Assembly: GCF_005795905.1 (NCBI RefSeq)
Contig: NZ_VAWE01000001.1
Location: 1,054,001-1,118,000 of the forward strand
DNA: 64,000 nucleotides
Origin: Streptomyces marianii
GTDB lineage: Bacteria > Actinomycetota > Actinomycetes > Streptomycetales > Streptomycetaceae
Direction: 5' to 3'
The notes below the pieces were generated by a model. The model saw only the letters and a list, made by a program, of their open reading frames with translations, was not told where the DNA came from and did no database searches. Position 1 is the stretch's first letter; each line of letters opens with the position of its first letter. Below are positions 54,109-62,506 of the stretch, in pieces. The position numbers were made by a program, and so were the translations under genes.

Positions 54109-55028
54109 CCCTCTCTACGCGCTCTGTGCAGGACGGCTGCCACTTCACGCATCAGCCGGGGCTTGGTGGGCCCGGGTGGACCGGGGAGGACGTCGTGGCC
54201 GGCGGCCTCGATCGCGGCGAGGGCGGCGCGTCCCCCGGCGACGAAGCCGGCGAGCAGCAGTCTGAGCCTGCCGTGGACGCTGCCCACGAGCGGGATGCCC
54301 TCCTCCAGCAGCAGTGCGGCCCGCGCGGCCTCGTGGGCGATCAGGGCGCGTACGGGCGCGCTCGCGGTCGGAGCCGCCAGGTCGTCCTCGGTGACGCGGA
54401 ACCGCTTCATGTCGTCGGCGGGCAGGTAGACCCGGTCCGCGGCCAGGTCCTCGGCGACGTCCTGGAGGTGCTCGACGATCTGCAGGGCGGTGCACACGGC
54501 GTCGGACCGGCGGATGCGCTCGGGACCGGCCGTACCGGTGATGGCCAGGACGAGTCGGCCGACGGGGTTGGCGGAGAGCTCGCAGTAGCGCGTGAGGTCG
54601 CCCCAGGTCTGGTAGCGGCGGACGAGCTGGTCCTGGCGGTTGGCCTCGATCAGGCCGAGGAACGGCTCCGGGGTGAGCGCGCGGCGGCGCACGGCCGGCA
54701 CCAGAGCCCGCAGCAGGGGATGGCGCGGACCGCCGCCGTCGCCGCCGGGAAAGACCCGCCGCAGATCGGCCTCGAATGCGTCGAGCATCGCGAGCCGGTC
54801 GTCGCTCCGGGAGGGGTCGAGGCCGAGCCGCCGGGCGTCCGCTCCGCCCGGGGCGAGGTCGCCGTCGCCGATGTCGTCGACGAGCCGGGCGTAGCCGTAG
54901 ACGGCCATGAGGTCGCCGCGCCAGGCGCGCGGCAGGAAGAACGGGGCCACGGGGAAGTTCTCGTCCGCGGCCTTGGCGAGGGTGGTGCGCGTGGAGGCGT
55001 CGGGGCGCACCTGCCGGGTACCTGTCAC
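54105..55028 (-). CDS. hpnC: HpnC, hydroxysqualene synthase, 307 aa
   Basis: HpnC turns presqualene diphosphate into hydroxysqualene. Motifs are ARLVDDIGDGDLAPGGADAR and VEHLQDVAEDLAADRVYLPA; the pattern ENFPVAPFFLPRAWRGDLMA is the HpnC-typical N-terminus. It is the first long gene of the operon. The start GTG 55028 overlaps the stop of a 20-codon ORF by 3-4 bp. The -10-like TAGAAC lies about 75 bp upstream. Confidence 0.93.
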   Translation of the reverse strand: MTGTRQVRPDASTRTTLAKAADENFPVAPFFLPRAWRGDLMAVYGYARLVDDIGDGDLAPGGADARRLGLDPSRSDDRLAMLDAFEADLRRVFPGGDGGGPRHPLLRALVPAVRRRALTPEPFLGLIEANRQDQLVRRYQTWGDLTRYCELSANPVGRLVLAITGTAGPERIRRSDAVCTALQIVEHLQDVAEDLAADRVYLPADDMKRFRVTEDDLAAPTASAPVRALIAHEAARAALLLEEGIPLVGSVHGRLRLLLAGFVAGGRAALAAIEAAGHDVLPGPPGPTKPRLMREVAAVLHRARREG

Positions 55029-55087
55029 TGCGGGCTGCCAGGTGCGGGGACGGCACTGCCCACGCGGAGCTGGAGATCTTCCGTCAT
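55025..55087 (-). CDS. 20-codon leader ORF overlapping hpnC
   Basis: ATG 55087 opens MTEDLQLRVGSAVPAPGSPQ and stops with TGA at 55025-55027, overlapping the hpnC GTG (CAGTGACAGG). The upstream GGGAG is 11 nt from the ATG, longer than ideal. It could be a leader peptide that couples translation into hpnC; it could also be chance. Confidence 0.35.
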   Translation of the reverse strand: MTEDLQLRVGSAVPAPGSPQ

Positions 55088-55103
55088 GGCCGTCACATCT
55101 CCC

Positions 55104-55138
55104 GTTCTACACTGCCGACCGAATACATCCTATTTCGG
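55104..55138 (-). promoter_or_regulatory. Possible hpn operon promoter and operator
   Basis: An imperfect palindrome CCGAATACATCCTATTTCGG (55119-55138) with 5-bp arms CCGAA/TTCGG stands in an unusually AT-rich patch. A -10-like TAGAAC (minus strand, 55104-55109) lies next to it; I do not see a convincing -35 box. It is 17-50 bp upstream of the leader ORF. The rest of 55139-55404 shows only a weak short hairpin and no supported gene. Confidence 0.35.
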
Positions 55139-55404
55139 ACACGCCGCCGGTCCCCACGAGGGGCTTGACCGTCCGGCAGCCGGGATGCCTCAGGGTGCAC
55201 CGGCCCACTTGCCGTGAATCAGCGCCGGTACAGCTTACGTTCCGCATCGCCCTCGACCTCGGCGGGGACCTGCCGCGTCGCCGGAGCAGGGCCGCACATC
55301 GCCAACCTCCGCAGGAGGAACGGCGGATGACGGCCGGTCGCGGCCCGTGCGAGGGCCCCGCCGCATCGGTCCGGCAGGACCCTCGATCCACCGCGGAAGA
55401 CGGA

Positions 55405-56205
55405 CTACTTCCCGGTCTCCTTCTCGTACGCCTTGATGACCTCGTCGGTCGGGCCGTCCATCAGGAGCTCGCCCTTCTCCAGCCACAGCACACGGTCGCA
55501 GGTGTCCCTGATCGACTTGTTGCTGTGGCTGACCAGGAAGACCGTTCCCGCCTCCTTGCGCAGCTCCCGGATGCGCTCCTCGGAGCGGATCTGGAACTTG
55601 CGGTCGCCGGTGGCCAGCGCCTCGTCGATCATCAGGACATCGTGGTTCTTGGCCGCGGCGATCGCGAACCGGAGCCGGGCGCCCATGCCGGAGGAGTACG
55701 TGCGCATCGGCAGGGTGATGAAGTCGCCCTTCTCGTTGATGCCGGAGAAGTCCACGATGTCCTGGTAGCGGCCGCGGATCTCCTCGCGCGACATGCCCAT
55801 GGCCAGTCCACCGAGGATGACGTTCCGCTCACCGGTCAGATCGCCCATCAGGGCCGCGTTGACACCCAGCAGGGACGGCTGGCCGTCGGTGTAGACCTTG
55901 CCGCTCTCGGTGGGCAGCAGGCCCGCGATCGCGCGCAGCAGGGTCGACTTCCCGGAGCCGTTCGTACCGATCAGGCCGATGGCCTCGCCGCGGTAGGCGG
56001 TGAAGGAGACGCCCCGGACCGCGTGGACCTTGCGGACGCCGCGGGACTCCCCGCGGTCGCGCCGCAGGATCCGGCTCAGCGCGGCGGTCGCGCTGCCCTT
56101 GCCGCCGCTGCCGCCGTTGACGCGGTACACGATGTGCACGTCGTCGGCGACGACGGTGGGCACCCGGGCGTCGCGCGGGTCCTCGAGGTGGTCAGCCACG
56201 GCCAT
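55405..56205 (-). CDS. ABC transporter ATPase, polysaccharide/teichoic-acid export type (TagH/Wzt-like), 266 aa
   Basis: The ATPase has Walker A LIGTNGSGKSTLLRAIAGLL near residue 82, the Q-loop-type region PSLLGVNAALMGDLTGERNV, signature TYSSGMGARLRFAIAAAKNH, Walker B VLMIDEALATGDRKFQ and switch His in VFLVSHSNKSIRDTCDRVLW. The signature 'YSSGM' with 'DEALATGD' marks the ABC-2 exporters of O-antigen, teichoic acid and related polymers. No Wzt-type C-terminal carbohydrate-binding domain is present. It overlaps the permease gene by 14 bp and is last in its operon. Confidence 0.92.
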   Translation of the reverse strand: MAVADHLEDPRDARVPTVVADDVHIVYRVNGGSGGKGSATAALSRILRRDRGESRGVRKVHAVRGVSFTAYRGEAIGLIGTNGSGKSTLLRAIAGLLPTESGKVYTDGQPSLLGVNAALMGDLTGERNVILGGLAMGMSREEIRGRYQDIVDFSGINEKGDFITLPMRTYSSGMGARLRFAIAAAKNHDVLMIDEALATGDRKFQIRSEERIRELRKEAGTVFLVSHSNKSIRDTCDRVLWLEKGELLMDGPTDEVIKAYEKETGK

Positions 56206-57121
56206 AGCGCTCCTCCGCCTTCCAGAAGTACACGAACCCGGCGACTCCCAGCAGCAGCGCCCACAACCCGCCGGCCAGCCACACGTGCGTGGGCAGGTTC
56301 GACGAGTCGTACCCGTCGATCAGGGCGAAGCGGATCAGGTCCATGTAGATCGCGGCGGGGTTGTACATGAGGACCTCGGCGATCCACGCGGGCTTGTCCG
56401 CGAGCATCACCTTGATCGAGAACATGACGCCCGAGCCGTACATCCAGGTCCGCATGATGAACGGCATCAGCTGGGCGAGGTCGGGGGTCTTGCTGCCCAT
56501 CCGCGCCATGATCAGCGCCATGCCGACGTTGAAGACGAACTGGAGCGCCAGGGCCGGCAGCACCAGCAGCCAGCTCAGCGAGGGGTAGCTGCCGAACGCG
56601 ACCACGATGAGCACGAGGACGACCATCGAGAACAGCAGCTGCTGGAGCTGCTGCAGCGCAAACGAGATCGGCAGCGAGGCCCGCGGGAAGTGCAGGGCCC
56701 GCACCAGTCCCAGGTTCCCGGAGATCGCCCGGACGCCGGCCATGACCGACGTCTGCGTGAACGTGAACACGAACACGCCCGTCACCAGGAACGGGATGTA
56801 GACCTCCTTCTCCATCCCGCGGCCCGCGCCGAGGATGAGACCGAAGATCAGGTAGTACACGAGAGCGTTCAGCAGCGGCGTCGCGACCTGCCACAGCTGG
56901 CCGAGCTTCGCCTGGCTGTACTGGGCGGTCAGCTTCGCCTGGGAGAACGCCAGGATGAAGTGCCGGCGGCCCCAGAGCTGCCTGACGTATTCGACCAGCC
57001 CGGGGCGGGCACCGCTCACCGACAGGCCGTACTTGGCGGCCAGCTCCGCCGGGGCCAGACCGTCGTCGGGAGACGGGCGAGCGCTCGTGGCGATCGCGCC
57101 GTCGTGGGTTGTGTCACTCAC
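56192..57121 (-). CDS. ABC-2 type permease, polysaccharide/teichoic-acid export (TagG/Wzm-like), 309 aa
   Basis: Six hydrophobic helices follow a soluble N-terminal 50 residues: QVATPLLNALVYYLIFGLIL, VYIPFLVTGVFVFTFTQTSV, FSMVVLVLIVVAFGSYPSLS, WLLVLPALALQFVFNVGMAL, the Met-rich MPFIMRTWMYGSGVMFSIKV and LAGGLWALLLGVAGFVYFWK. SQAKLGQLWQVATPLLNALV and FPRASLPISFALQQLQQLLF are typical of ABC-2 polymer exporters. It pairs with the ATPase at 55405 and faces the same way as the biosynthesis genes upstream. Confidence 0.92.
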   Translation of the reverse strand: MSDTTHDGAIATSARPSPDDGLAPAELAAKYGLSVSGARPGLVEYVRQLWGRRHFILAFSQAKLTAQYSQAKLGQLWQVATPLLNALVYYLIFGLILGAGRGMEKEVYIPFLVTGVFVFTFTQTSVMAGVRAISGNLGLVRALHFPRASLPISFALQQLQQLLFSMVVLVLIVVAFGSYPSLSWLLVLPALALQFVFNVGMALIMARMGSKTPDLAQLMPFIMRTWMYGSGVMFSIKVMLADKPAWIAEVLMYNPAAIYMDLIRFALIDGYDSSNLPTHVWLAGGLWALLLGVAGFVYFWKAEERYGRG

Positions 57122-57213
57122 AAGTCGAGACTTTCGTGTTCGAGATGCGCGGCTTGGGCCTCAGGTGGCGGCCAGGTCCCGGGGTACGCCCGATGCTCCC
57201 AGATCCCGGCCGG

Positions 57214-58086
57214 TCAGACGACAGGCGGTCGGCCCAGTCGCGTCAGTCGCCACACGGTACGCCACCTCATGGGACGGCGGGGCCCGCACGGGGTGGTCCA
57301 GCCCTCCTTGAAGCCGCCGAGCCAGGCCTTGAGCGCCGCGGCCGAGGGCCGCCTGAGGAGCGTGAGCAGGATCCACACCCCGAGGTAGACGGGCACCAGG
57401 GGGACGGGCAGGTTGCGACGGGCCAGCCACACCCTGTTGCGGGCCACCATGCGGTGGTAGACCGCGTGCCGCGAGGGCGGCGTCGTCGGGTGGTACAGCA
57501 CCATGTCGGAGCGGTAGTCGATCATCCAGCCCGCGTCGAGGGCCCGCCAGGCGAGGTCGGTCTCCTCGTGGGCGTAGAAGAACTCGTCCGGCAGCCCGCC
57601 GACCTGTTCCAGCACCTTCGTGCGGACGGCGTTGGCACCGCCGAGGAAGGTCGTCACACGCGAGGAGCGCATCGGGTCGGACGCACGCAGTCGCGGGACG
57701 TGCCGCCGCTGGGTGAGGCCGGTGTCCGGGTCGGCGATCCGGAAGCTGACGATCCCGAGGGCGGGGTCCTCCTCGAACGCCCGGCGCACCAGCTCGGCGG
57801 TGTCGCTGTTCGGCAGCAGGCCGTCGTCGTCGAGGAAGAGCAGTGCGTCGACGTCGCCGCCGCCCGGCCCGAACGCCTCGATGCCGACGTTGCGGCCACC
57901 GGGGATGCCGAGGTTCTCGGGCAGGTCGACCGTGCGCACGCCGTCGGGCACGCCCGTGACGGGGGCGCCGTTGCCGACGACGACCACCTCGACCGGGTCG
58001 CCGTCCTGCTTGGCGACCGAGTCGATGAGGGCGCGCAGATCGTCGGGCCGGTCGCCCATGGTGATGATGACGGCACCGAGCTTCAT
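57214..58086 (-). CDS. GT2-family glycosyltransferase, 290 aa
   Basis: ATG 58086 begins MKLGAVIITMGDRPDDLRAL. The GT-A fold is clear: VVVVGNGAPVTGVPDGVRTV, ENLGIPGGRNVGIEAFGPGG, DALLFLDDDGLLPNSDTAEL (DxD-type metal motif) and FFYAHEETDLAWRALDAGWM with the catalytic E-D. A C-terminal hydrophobic region (LVPVYLGVWILLTLLRR) may attach it to the membrane. The acceptor is presumably the lipid-linked product of the two CDP-alcohol transferases. It starts 5 bp from the end of the gene at 58092. Confidence 0.92.
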   Translation of the reverse strand: MKLGAVIITMGDRPDDLRALIDSVAKQDGDPVEVVVVGNGAPVTGVPDGVRTVDLPENLGIPGGRNVGIEAFGPGGGDVDALLFLDDDGLLPNSDTAELVRRAFEEDPALGIVSFRIADPDTGLTQRRHVPRLRASDPMRSSRVTTFLGGANAVRTKVLEQVGGLPDEFFYAHEETDLAWRALDAGWMIDYRSDMVLYHPTTPPSRHAVYHRMVARNRVWLARRNLPVPLVPVYLGVWILLTLLRRPSAAALKAWLGGFKEGWTTPCGPRRPMRWRTVWRLTRLGRPPVV

Positions 58087-58091
58087 ACGGC

Positions 58092-58871
58092 TCACCTCAG
58101 CCTGCTGGAGACGAGGATGGACACCAGGTGCAGCACCGTCTGCAGCAGTGCGACGCCGGCCAGCACCGCCACACCGAGGCGGGAGAAGAACAGGTCGCCC
58201 CGCATCTGATCCGCGACAGCCAGCACCAGGATGAGCAGCGACGCCTCGATACCGAGGACCAGCCGGTGGAACTTCAGCGCGGCGGCGGCCCGGCGGGCGA
58301 GCGCCATGCCGGAGGAGCGCGGCTCGGCGGCCGCGTCCTTGACCGGCTCCATCCCGGCCTGGTGCCGGGCGACGCCGACCAGGTCGGTCTCGGCCTTGAT
58401 CAGGATCGCGCCGAGCGCGGCGAGTGTGCCGAGGAAGGCCCAGAGCCAGTCGATCCGGCCGCCGCCCCACAGGTCCGCGGCGCGCAGGCCGAAGCCGACG
58501 AGGACGGCCGCGTCGCACAGGTAGGCACCGACCCGGTCCAGGTACACACCGGACAGGGAGTACTGCTTCTTCCAGCGGGCGACCTCGCCGTCCACGCAGT
58601 CCAGCAGCAGGTAGAGCTGGACCATCACCACGCCGAGGACTGCGCCCCAGACACCCGGGACGAGCAGGGCCGGCAGAGCCAGCACCCCGGCCAGCGTCAT
58701 CAGGTACGTCAGCTGGTTCGGCGTGACCTTGGTGCCGACCAGCACGCGGGTGATGCGCAGGGAGATCTCGCGCATGTACAGGCGGCCGCCCCAGTGCTCG
58801 CCACTGCGCCGGTCCTTCACACCCGCGGGGTGGACGACCGGACGGAGCTCAGCTACGGATGGTCTTGGCAT
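58092..58871 (-). CDS. CDP-alcohol phosphatidyltransferase-like membrane protein with altered motif, 259 aa
   Basis: I choose ATG 58871 (MPRPSVAELRPVVHPAGVKD), overlapping the previous gene by 23 bp; 6 hydrophobic segments follow. The family motif D-x2-DG-x2-AR-x8-G-x3-D-x3-D is read as LLLDCVDGEVARWKKQYSLS then GVYLDRVGAYLCD: D91, D94, G95, A98, R99, G108 and D112 are present, but the last Asp is Ala116, with another Asp at 120. The last Asp is the proposed catalytic base, so activity may be changed. TKVTPNQLTYLMTLAGVLAL is the usual first helix. It should join an alcohol phosphate to a CDP-activated group. Confidence 0.85.
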   Translation of the reverse strand: MPRPSVAELRPVVHPAGVKDRRSGEHWGGRLYMREISLRITRVLVGTKVTPNQLTYLMTLAGVLALPALLVPGVWGAVLGVVMVQLYLLLDCVDGEVARWKKQYSLSGVYLDRVGAYLCDAAVLVGFGLRAADLWGGGRIDWLWAFLGTLAALGAILIKAETDLVGVARHQAGMEPVKDAAAEPRSSGMALARRAAAALKFHRLVLGIEASLLILVLAVADQMRGDLFFSRLGVAVLAGVALLQTVLHLVSILVSSRLR

Positions 58872-59913
58872 AGTCGGCGTACGCGTCCCTGATCTGGTCG
58901 GTGGACAGGTCGAGGTGCTCGAGGATGGTGAACCGGCCGGGCCGGGTCTGCGGTGCGTACTCCACGGCCCGGACGAACTCGTCGGCGGAGAAGCCGATGT
59001 CCTCGGGGAGGACCGGCAGCCCGTGCTTGCGCAGGATCTCGGCGAACAACCCGGATTCCTCCCGGGCGCCGCGCAGGTGCATCGCGAAGGCGGCGCCCAG
59101 GCCGACCTGCTCGCCGTGGCTGGCGGCGCGCTTGGGGTAGAGCAGGTCGAAGGCGTGGCTGATCTCGTGGCAGGCGCCGGAGGACGGCCGGGAGTCACCG
59201 CTGATCGACATGGCGATACCGGAGAGCACCAGCGCCTCCGCGAGCACCGTCAGGAACTCGTCGTCGCCGACGCCCCCGGGGTGGCGGAGCACGGCCTCGC
59301 CGGCGGTGCGGGCCATCGCGGCGGCCAGGCCGTCGACGGACTCCCCGGTGACCTTGCGGGACAGCTCCCAGTCGGCGATCGCGGAGATGTTGGAGATCGC
59401 GTCGCCGATCCCGGAGCGGACGAACCGCACCGGGGCCGCACGCACCACGTCGAGGTCGATCACCATGGCGATCGGCGCGGGGACGCCGTAGGAGCCGCGG
59501 CCGTTGTCGTTGTCCAGGATGGAGATCGGCGAGCACAGACCGTCGTGCGCCAGGTTGGTGGCGACGGCGACCATGGGCAGCCCGACCCTCGCGGCGGCGT
59601 ACTTCGCCACGTCGATGATCTTGCCGCCGCCGAGGCCGACGACCGCGTCGTAGCGGCGCTTGCCCTTGATGTCGTCGGCCAGTTTGACCGCCGAGTCGAT
59701 GGTGCCGTCCGCGACCTCGTACCAGTCGGCGCCGGGCAGCACCGGTGCCAGCCGCTCGCGCAGGGCCTGGCCCGAGCCGTTGCTGATCGCGAACGCCAGT
59801 TCGCCGGACGCGGAGATGCGCTGGTCGGCCAGCAGGCCGGCCAGGTCGTCCATCGCGCCGCGGCTGACGTCGACGACGACCGGCGACGGAATGAGCCGGG
59901 TCAGTACTGGCAC
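58849..59913 (-). CDS. Iron-containing alcohol dehydrogenase, glycerol-1-phosphate dehydrogenase-like, 354 aa
   Basis: The NAD domain carries YDAVVGLGGGKIIDVAKYAA (GGG motif), followed by PMVAVATNLAHDGLCSPISI; zinc/iron ligands lie in SGIGDAISNISAIADWELSR (Asp), SSGACHEISHAFDLLYPKRA (His) and ASHGEQVGLGAAFAMH (His). This set is closer to sn-glycerol-1-phosphate dehydrogenase/AraM than to ordinary alcohol dehydrogenases. It would reduce dihydroxyacetone phosphate to a glycerol phosphate for the polymer or lipid. Its 5' end overlaps the nucleotidyltransferase gene by 13 bp, so the two are coupled. Confidence 0.85.
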   Translation of the reverse strand: MPVLTRLIPSPVVVDVSRGAMDDLAGLLADQRISASGELAFAISNGSGQALRERLAPVLPGADWYEVADGTIDSAVKLADDIKGKRRYDAVVGLGGGKIIDVAKYAAARVGLPMVAVATNLAHDGLCSPISILDNDNGRGSYGVPAPIAMVIDLDVVRAAPVRFVRSGIGDAISNISAIADWELSRKVTGESVDGLAAAMARTAGEAVLRHPGGVGDDEFLTVLAEALVLSGIAMSISGDSRPSSGACHEISHAFDLLYPKRAASHGEQVGLGAAFAMHLRGAREESGLFAEILRKHGLPVLPEDIGFSADEFVRAVEYAPQTRPGRFTILEHLDLSTDQIRDAYADYAKTIRS

Positions 59914-60638
59914 GCGATCTCCCGGCCCTTCGCGAGGTCGTCGTGGTTGTCGATCTCGACCCAGCTGACGTCGCCGATGGGGGCGACGTCGATCCGGAGG
60001 CCGCGGTTCACCAGCTCCTGGTAGCCGTCCTCGTAGTAGAGGTCGGGGTCGCGCTCGAAGGTGGCCTTCAGCGCGTCGGCGAGCTCCTCTGCGGCCTCGG
60101 GCTCGATGAGGGTGACGCCGATGTACTCACCGGTGGCGCCGGATGGGTCCATCAGCTTGGTGATCTGCCGCACGCCCTGGCCGTCGGCGGTGATGACCTT
60201 CATCTCCTCGTCGGCGAGCTGCTTCACCGTGTCGAGGGCGAGGATGATCCGCCGGCCGTCGCCGCGGGCGGCGAGCAGGGTCTTCTCGACGGAGACCGGG
60301 TGCACGGTGTCGCCGTTGGCGAGGATCACGCCCCGCTTGAGCACGTCGCGGGCGCACCACAGGGAGTAGGCGTTGTTCCACTCCTCGGCCTTGTCGTTGT
60401 CGATCAGGGTGAGCTGCAGGCCGTACGTGGCCTCCAGCTCGTCCTTGCGCGCGTACACGGCCTCCTTGCGGTAGCCGACGACGACGGCGACCTCGGTGAG
60501 GCCGATCTCGCTGAAGTTCCTCAGCGTCAGGTCAAGGACCGAGAGGTCCCCGTTCACGGGCACGAGGGCCTTCGGAAGCGTGTCGGTGTAGGGGCGCAGA
60601 CGCCGTCCGGCACCGGCAGCCAGAACAAGGCCGATCAT
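59901..60638 (-). CDS. Sugar/alcohol phosphate nucleotidyltransferase, 245 aa
   Basis: ATG 60638 starts MIGLVLAAGAGRRLRPYTDT, the nucleotide-binding loop G-x-G-x-R of NTP transferases, then LPKALVPVNGDLSVLDLTLR with the Lys that contacts phosphate, VILANGDTVHPVSVEKTLL (metal-binding Asp) and VSWVEIDNHDDLAKGREIAC. It probably makes a CDP- or UDP-activated alcohol or sugar used by the neighbouring CDP-alcohol transferases; which one cannot be told. Overlaps neighbours by 13 bp and 4 bp. Confidence 0.88.
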   Translation of the reverse strand: MIGLVLAAGAGRRLRPYTDTLPKALVPVNGDLSVLDLTLRNFSEIGLTEVAVVVGYRKEAVYARKDELEATYGLQLTLIDNDKAEEWNNAYSLWCARDVLKRGVILANGDTVHPVSVEKTLLAARGDGRRIILALDTVKQLADEEMKVITADGQGVRQITKLMDPSGATGEYIGVTLIEPEAAEELADALKATFERDPDLYYEDGYQELVNRGLRIDVAPIGDVSWVEIDNHDDLAKGREIACQY

Positions 60639-62506
60639 GCGGGTTCTCCTTCGTCGTGTACGGCGGGTGCTCCGGAGGAGACCCAGAAGCGGACGGACTC
60701 CGCGACCACCACCAGTGCCACGGCGACCGCGAGGACCGTCAGCGCGATCGTGAACTGCGGGGCGCCGAGCAGGGTGGCCAGCAGCGCGACCGCCAGGGTC
60801 CGCCCCTCGTGCCCGCCTACCGCCCGGACCAGCCAGTGCGGGGGCGCGCCGGTGCCCCCGCGGATGCGGTACACCGTGTCGTAGTGATGGTAGGCGACCG
60901 CGGCCACCAGGCCGAATGCCGCAGGAAGGGCCCCGTTCACGTCCGCGCGGGCGGCGAGGATCAGGATCGTGCCGTACTCCGCGGCGCGGAAGACCGGGGG
61001 CACCAGCCAGTCGAGGGAGCCCTTGAGCGGGCGCGCGACGGCGAGGCCGGATGTGAGGGCGTAGGCCAGGGCGGCGACGGCCGTCCAGGGGCTGCCGTAG
61101 GGGGCGAGCCACGCGGTGAGGGTGACCGCCGCGGCGCCGGTCACGGCGATCGCCGGCGGAGCGAGCGCCGGCAGCCGGCGGGCCGCGCCCCGGAACGCGG
61201 CGGCGAAGCCCTCCGCCAGGGGACCGGAGTCCGCGAGGTCGGCGAGCGCCTGCGCGGCGCGGTCGGTCCTGCGGGCCTTGCGGGTGAGCGAGCGCAGCAC
61301 GCGGCCGGCGGTGGTGTACGCGGCGGCGAAGGCACAGCCGATGAGCAGGGCGTAGAAGACGATCCGCGGGGTGGTGACGGCGGTCAGCACCGCGATCATG
61401 GCCCAGCGCTCGCCGATCGGCAGCACGATCATGCGCCGGACCCAGACCGTCCAGCCGACGTTGTCGAGCCGGTCGGAGAGGGCGGCGGTGGGGCTGGTGT
61501 TGCCGGTGGCGTCGTGGTTGGCCTCGTTGAAGGAGAAGTCGACCACGTGGCGGCAGGTCTGGAGCACCATCGCGCCGAGCGCCAGGGCCCAGACGTCGTC
61601 CCCGCCGCGTGCGGCGCCGAGGGCGAGACCCGCGTAGTAGGCGTACTCCTTGGCCCGGTCGAAGGTGGCGTCGAGCCAGGCGCCGAGCGTCGAGTACTGA
61701 AGGGAGTAGCGGGCGAGCTGCCCGTCGGTGCAGTCGAGGACGAAGGAGAGGATCAGCAGCACGCCGGCGGCGACGAAGCCGCCCCGGGTGCCGGTGGCCG
61801 CGGCGGCGGCCGCTATGAGCGCGGTGATCAGCGAGGCGGTGGTGACCTGGTTCGGGGTCAGTCCGCGCCGTGCGCACCAGCGGGCGAGGTAGCGCGAGTA
61901 CGGGCTGATGCAGAAGGTCGTGAAGAATCCGTCACGCGCCTTCACCGCGGACCGCAGCCGGACGTCCTCGTCGTTGACGGCCGCCACGGCCTGCCGGGCG
62001 TCGTCGCGGGCCTGGGGGTCGCCGGGCACGGTCGCCACCAGGGTTCCCAGCTCAGGGCGGTGCGGAGCGGCGCCCTCGGATGCGAGAGCGTCGGCGACGA
62101 GGTCCGGGAGCACATCGCCGGGGGCGGGGTGGGTGTCCGTGGTGCCGGAGGGCGTGCTGTCCTGGGACGACTGCGCGGTGGGCCGCTCGGTCGCCGCCCG
62201 CGGGCCGGCGGCCGCCTCCCGCAGAGCCGCCAGCAGGGCGGCGCGTGCCTCGGGCCGGGCCGTGGCCGCGCCGGGGATCGCGGCGGCCGGGAAGCGGGGG
62301 TCCGTCAGGCCGAGGCGGAGTGCGTGGACGTGGCCGACGAAGCGCGGGTCGACGAGCGCGGCCCGCTCGGCGGCCGGGACCGCGGCGAGCAGCTCGGCCG
62401 TCTCGTCGGCTCCGGAGGCGACGCGTACGTCGAAGCCCAGCGACCGCAGATCGCCCTCGAGCGGCGAGCCGGGTACCGGCGGACCGGTGAGGATGGCGGT
62501 CGACAG
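60635..62506 (-). CDS. DUF5941/CDP-alcohol phosphatidyltransferase two-domain membrane protein, about 623 aa
   Basis: The first ATG/GTG/TTG in frame is GTG 62113, but 131 further protein-like codons lie upstream (ILTGPPVPGSPLEGDLRSLG, VDPRFVGHVHALRLGLTDPR, ARPEARAALLAALREAAAGP) back to a CTG at 62506 that follows AAGGAG by 9 nt; a stop precedes it. I therefore propose the CTG start. The N-terminal part resembles a Rossmann or nucleotidyl domain. The CDP-alcohol transferase motif, complete here, is LDCTDGQLARYSLQYSTLGA followed by WLDATFDRAKE at about residue 255-285. Multiple hydrophobic helices follow. It is the first gene of the export operon. Confidence 0.82.
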   Translation of the reverse strand: MSTAILTGPPVPGSPLEGDLRSLGFDVRVASGADETAELLAAVPAAERAALVDPRFVGHVHALRLGLTDPRFPAAAIPGAATARPEARAALLAALREAAAGPRAATERPTAQSSQDSTPSGTTDTHPAPGDVLPDLVADALASEGAAPHRPELGTLVATVPGDPQARDDARQAVAAVNDEDVRLRSAVKARDGFFTTFCISPYSRYLARWCARRGLTPNQVTTASLITALIAAAAAATGTRGGFVAAGVLLILSFVLDCTDGQLARYSLQYSTLGAWLDATFDRAKEYAYYAGLALGAARGGDDVWALALGAMVLQTCRHVVDFSFNEANHDATGNTSPTAALSDRLDNVGWTVWVRRMIVLPIGERWAMIAVLTAVTTPRIVFYALLIGCAFAAAYTTAGRVLRSLTRKARRTDRAAQALADLADSGPLAEGFAAAFRGAARRLPALAPPAIAVTGAAAVTLTAWLAPYGSPWTAVAALAYALTSGLAVARPLKGSLDWLVPPVFRAAEYGTILILAARADVNGALPAAFGLVAAVAYHHYDTVYRIRGGTGAPPHWLVRAVGGHEGRTLAVALLATLLGAPQFTIALTVLAVAVALVVVAESVRFWVSSGAPAVHDEGEPA

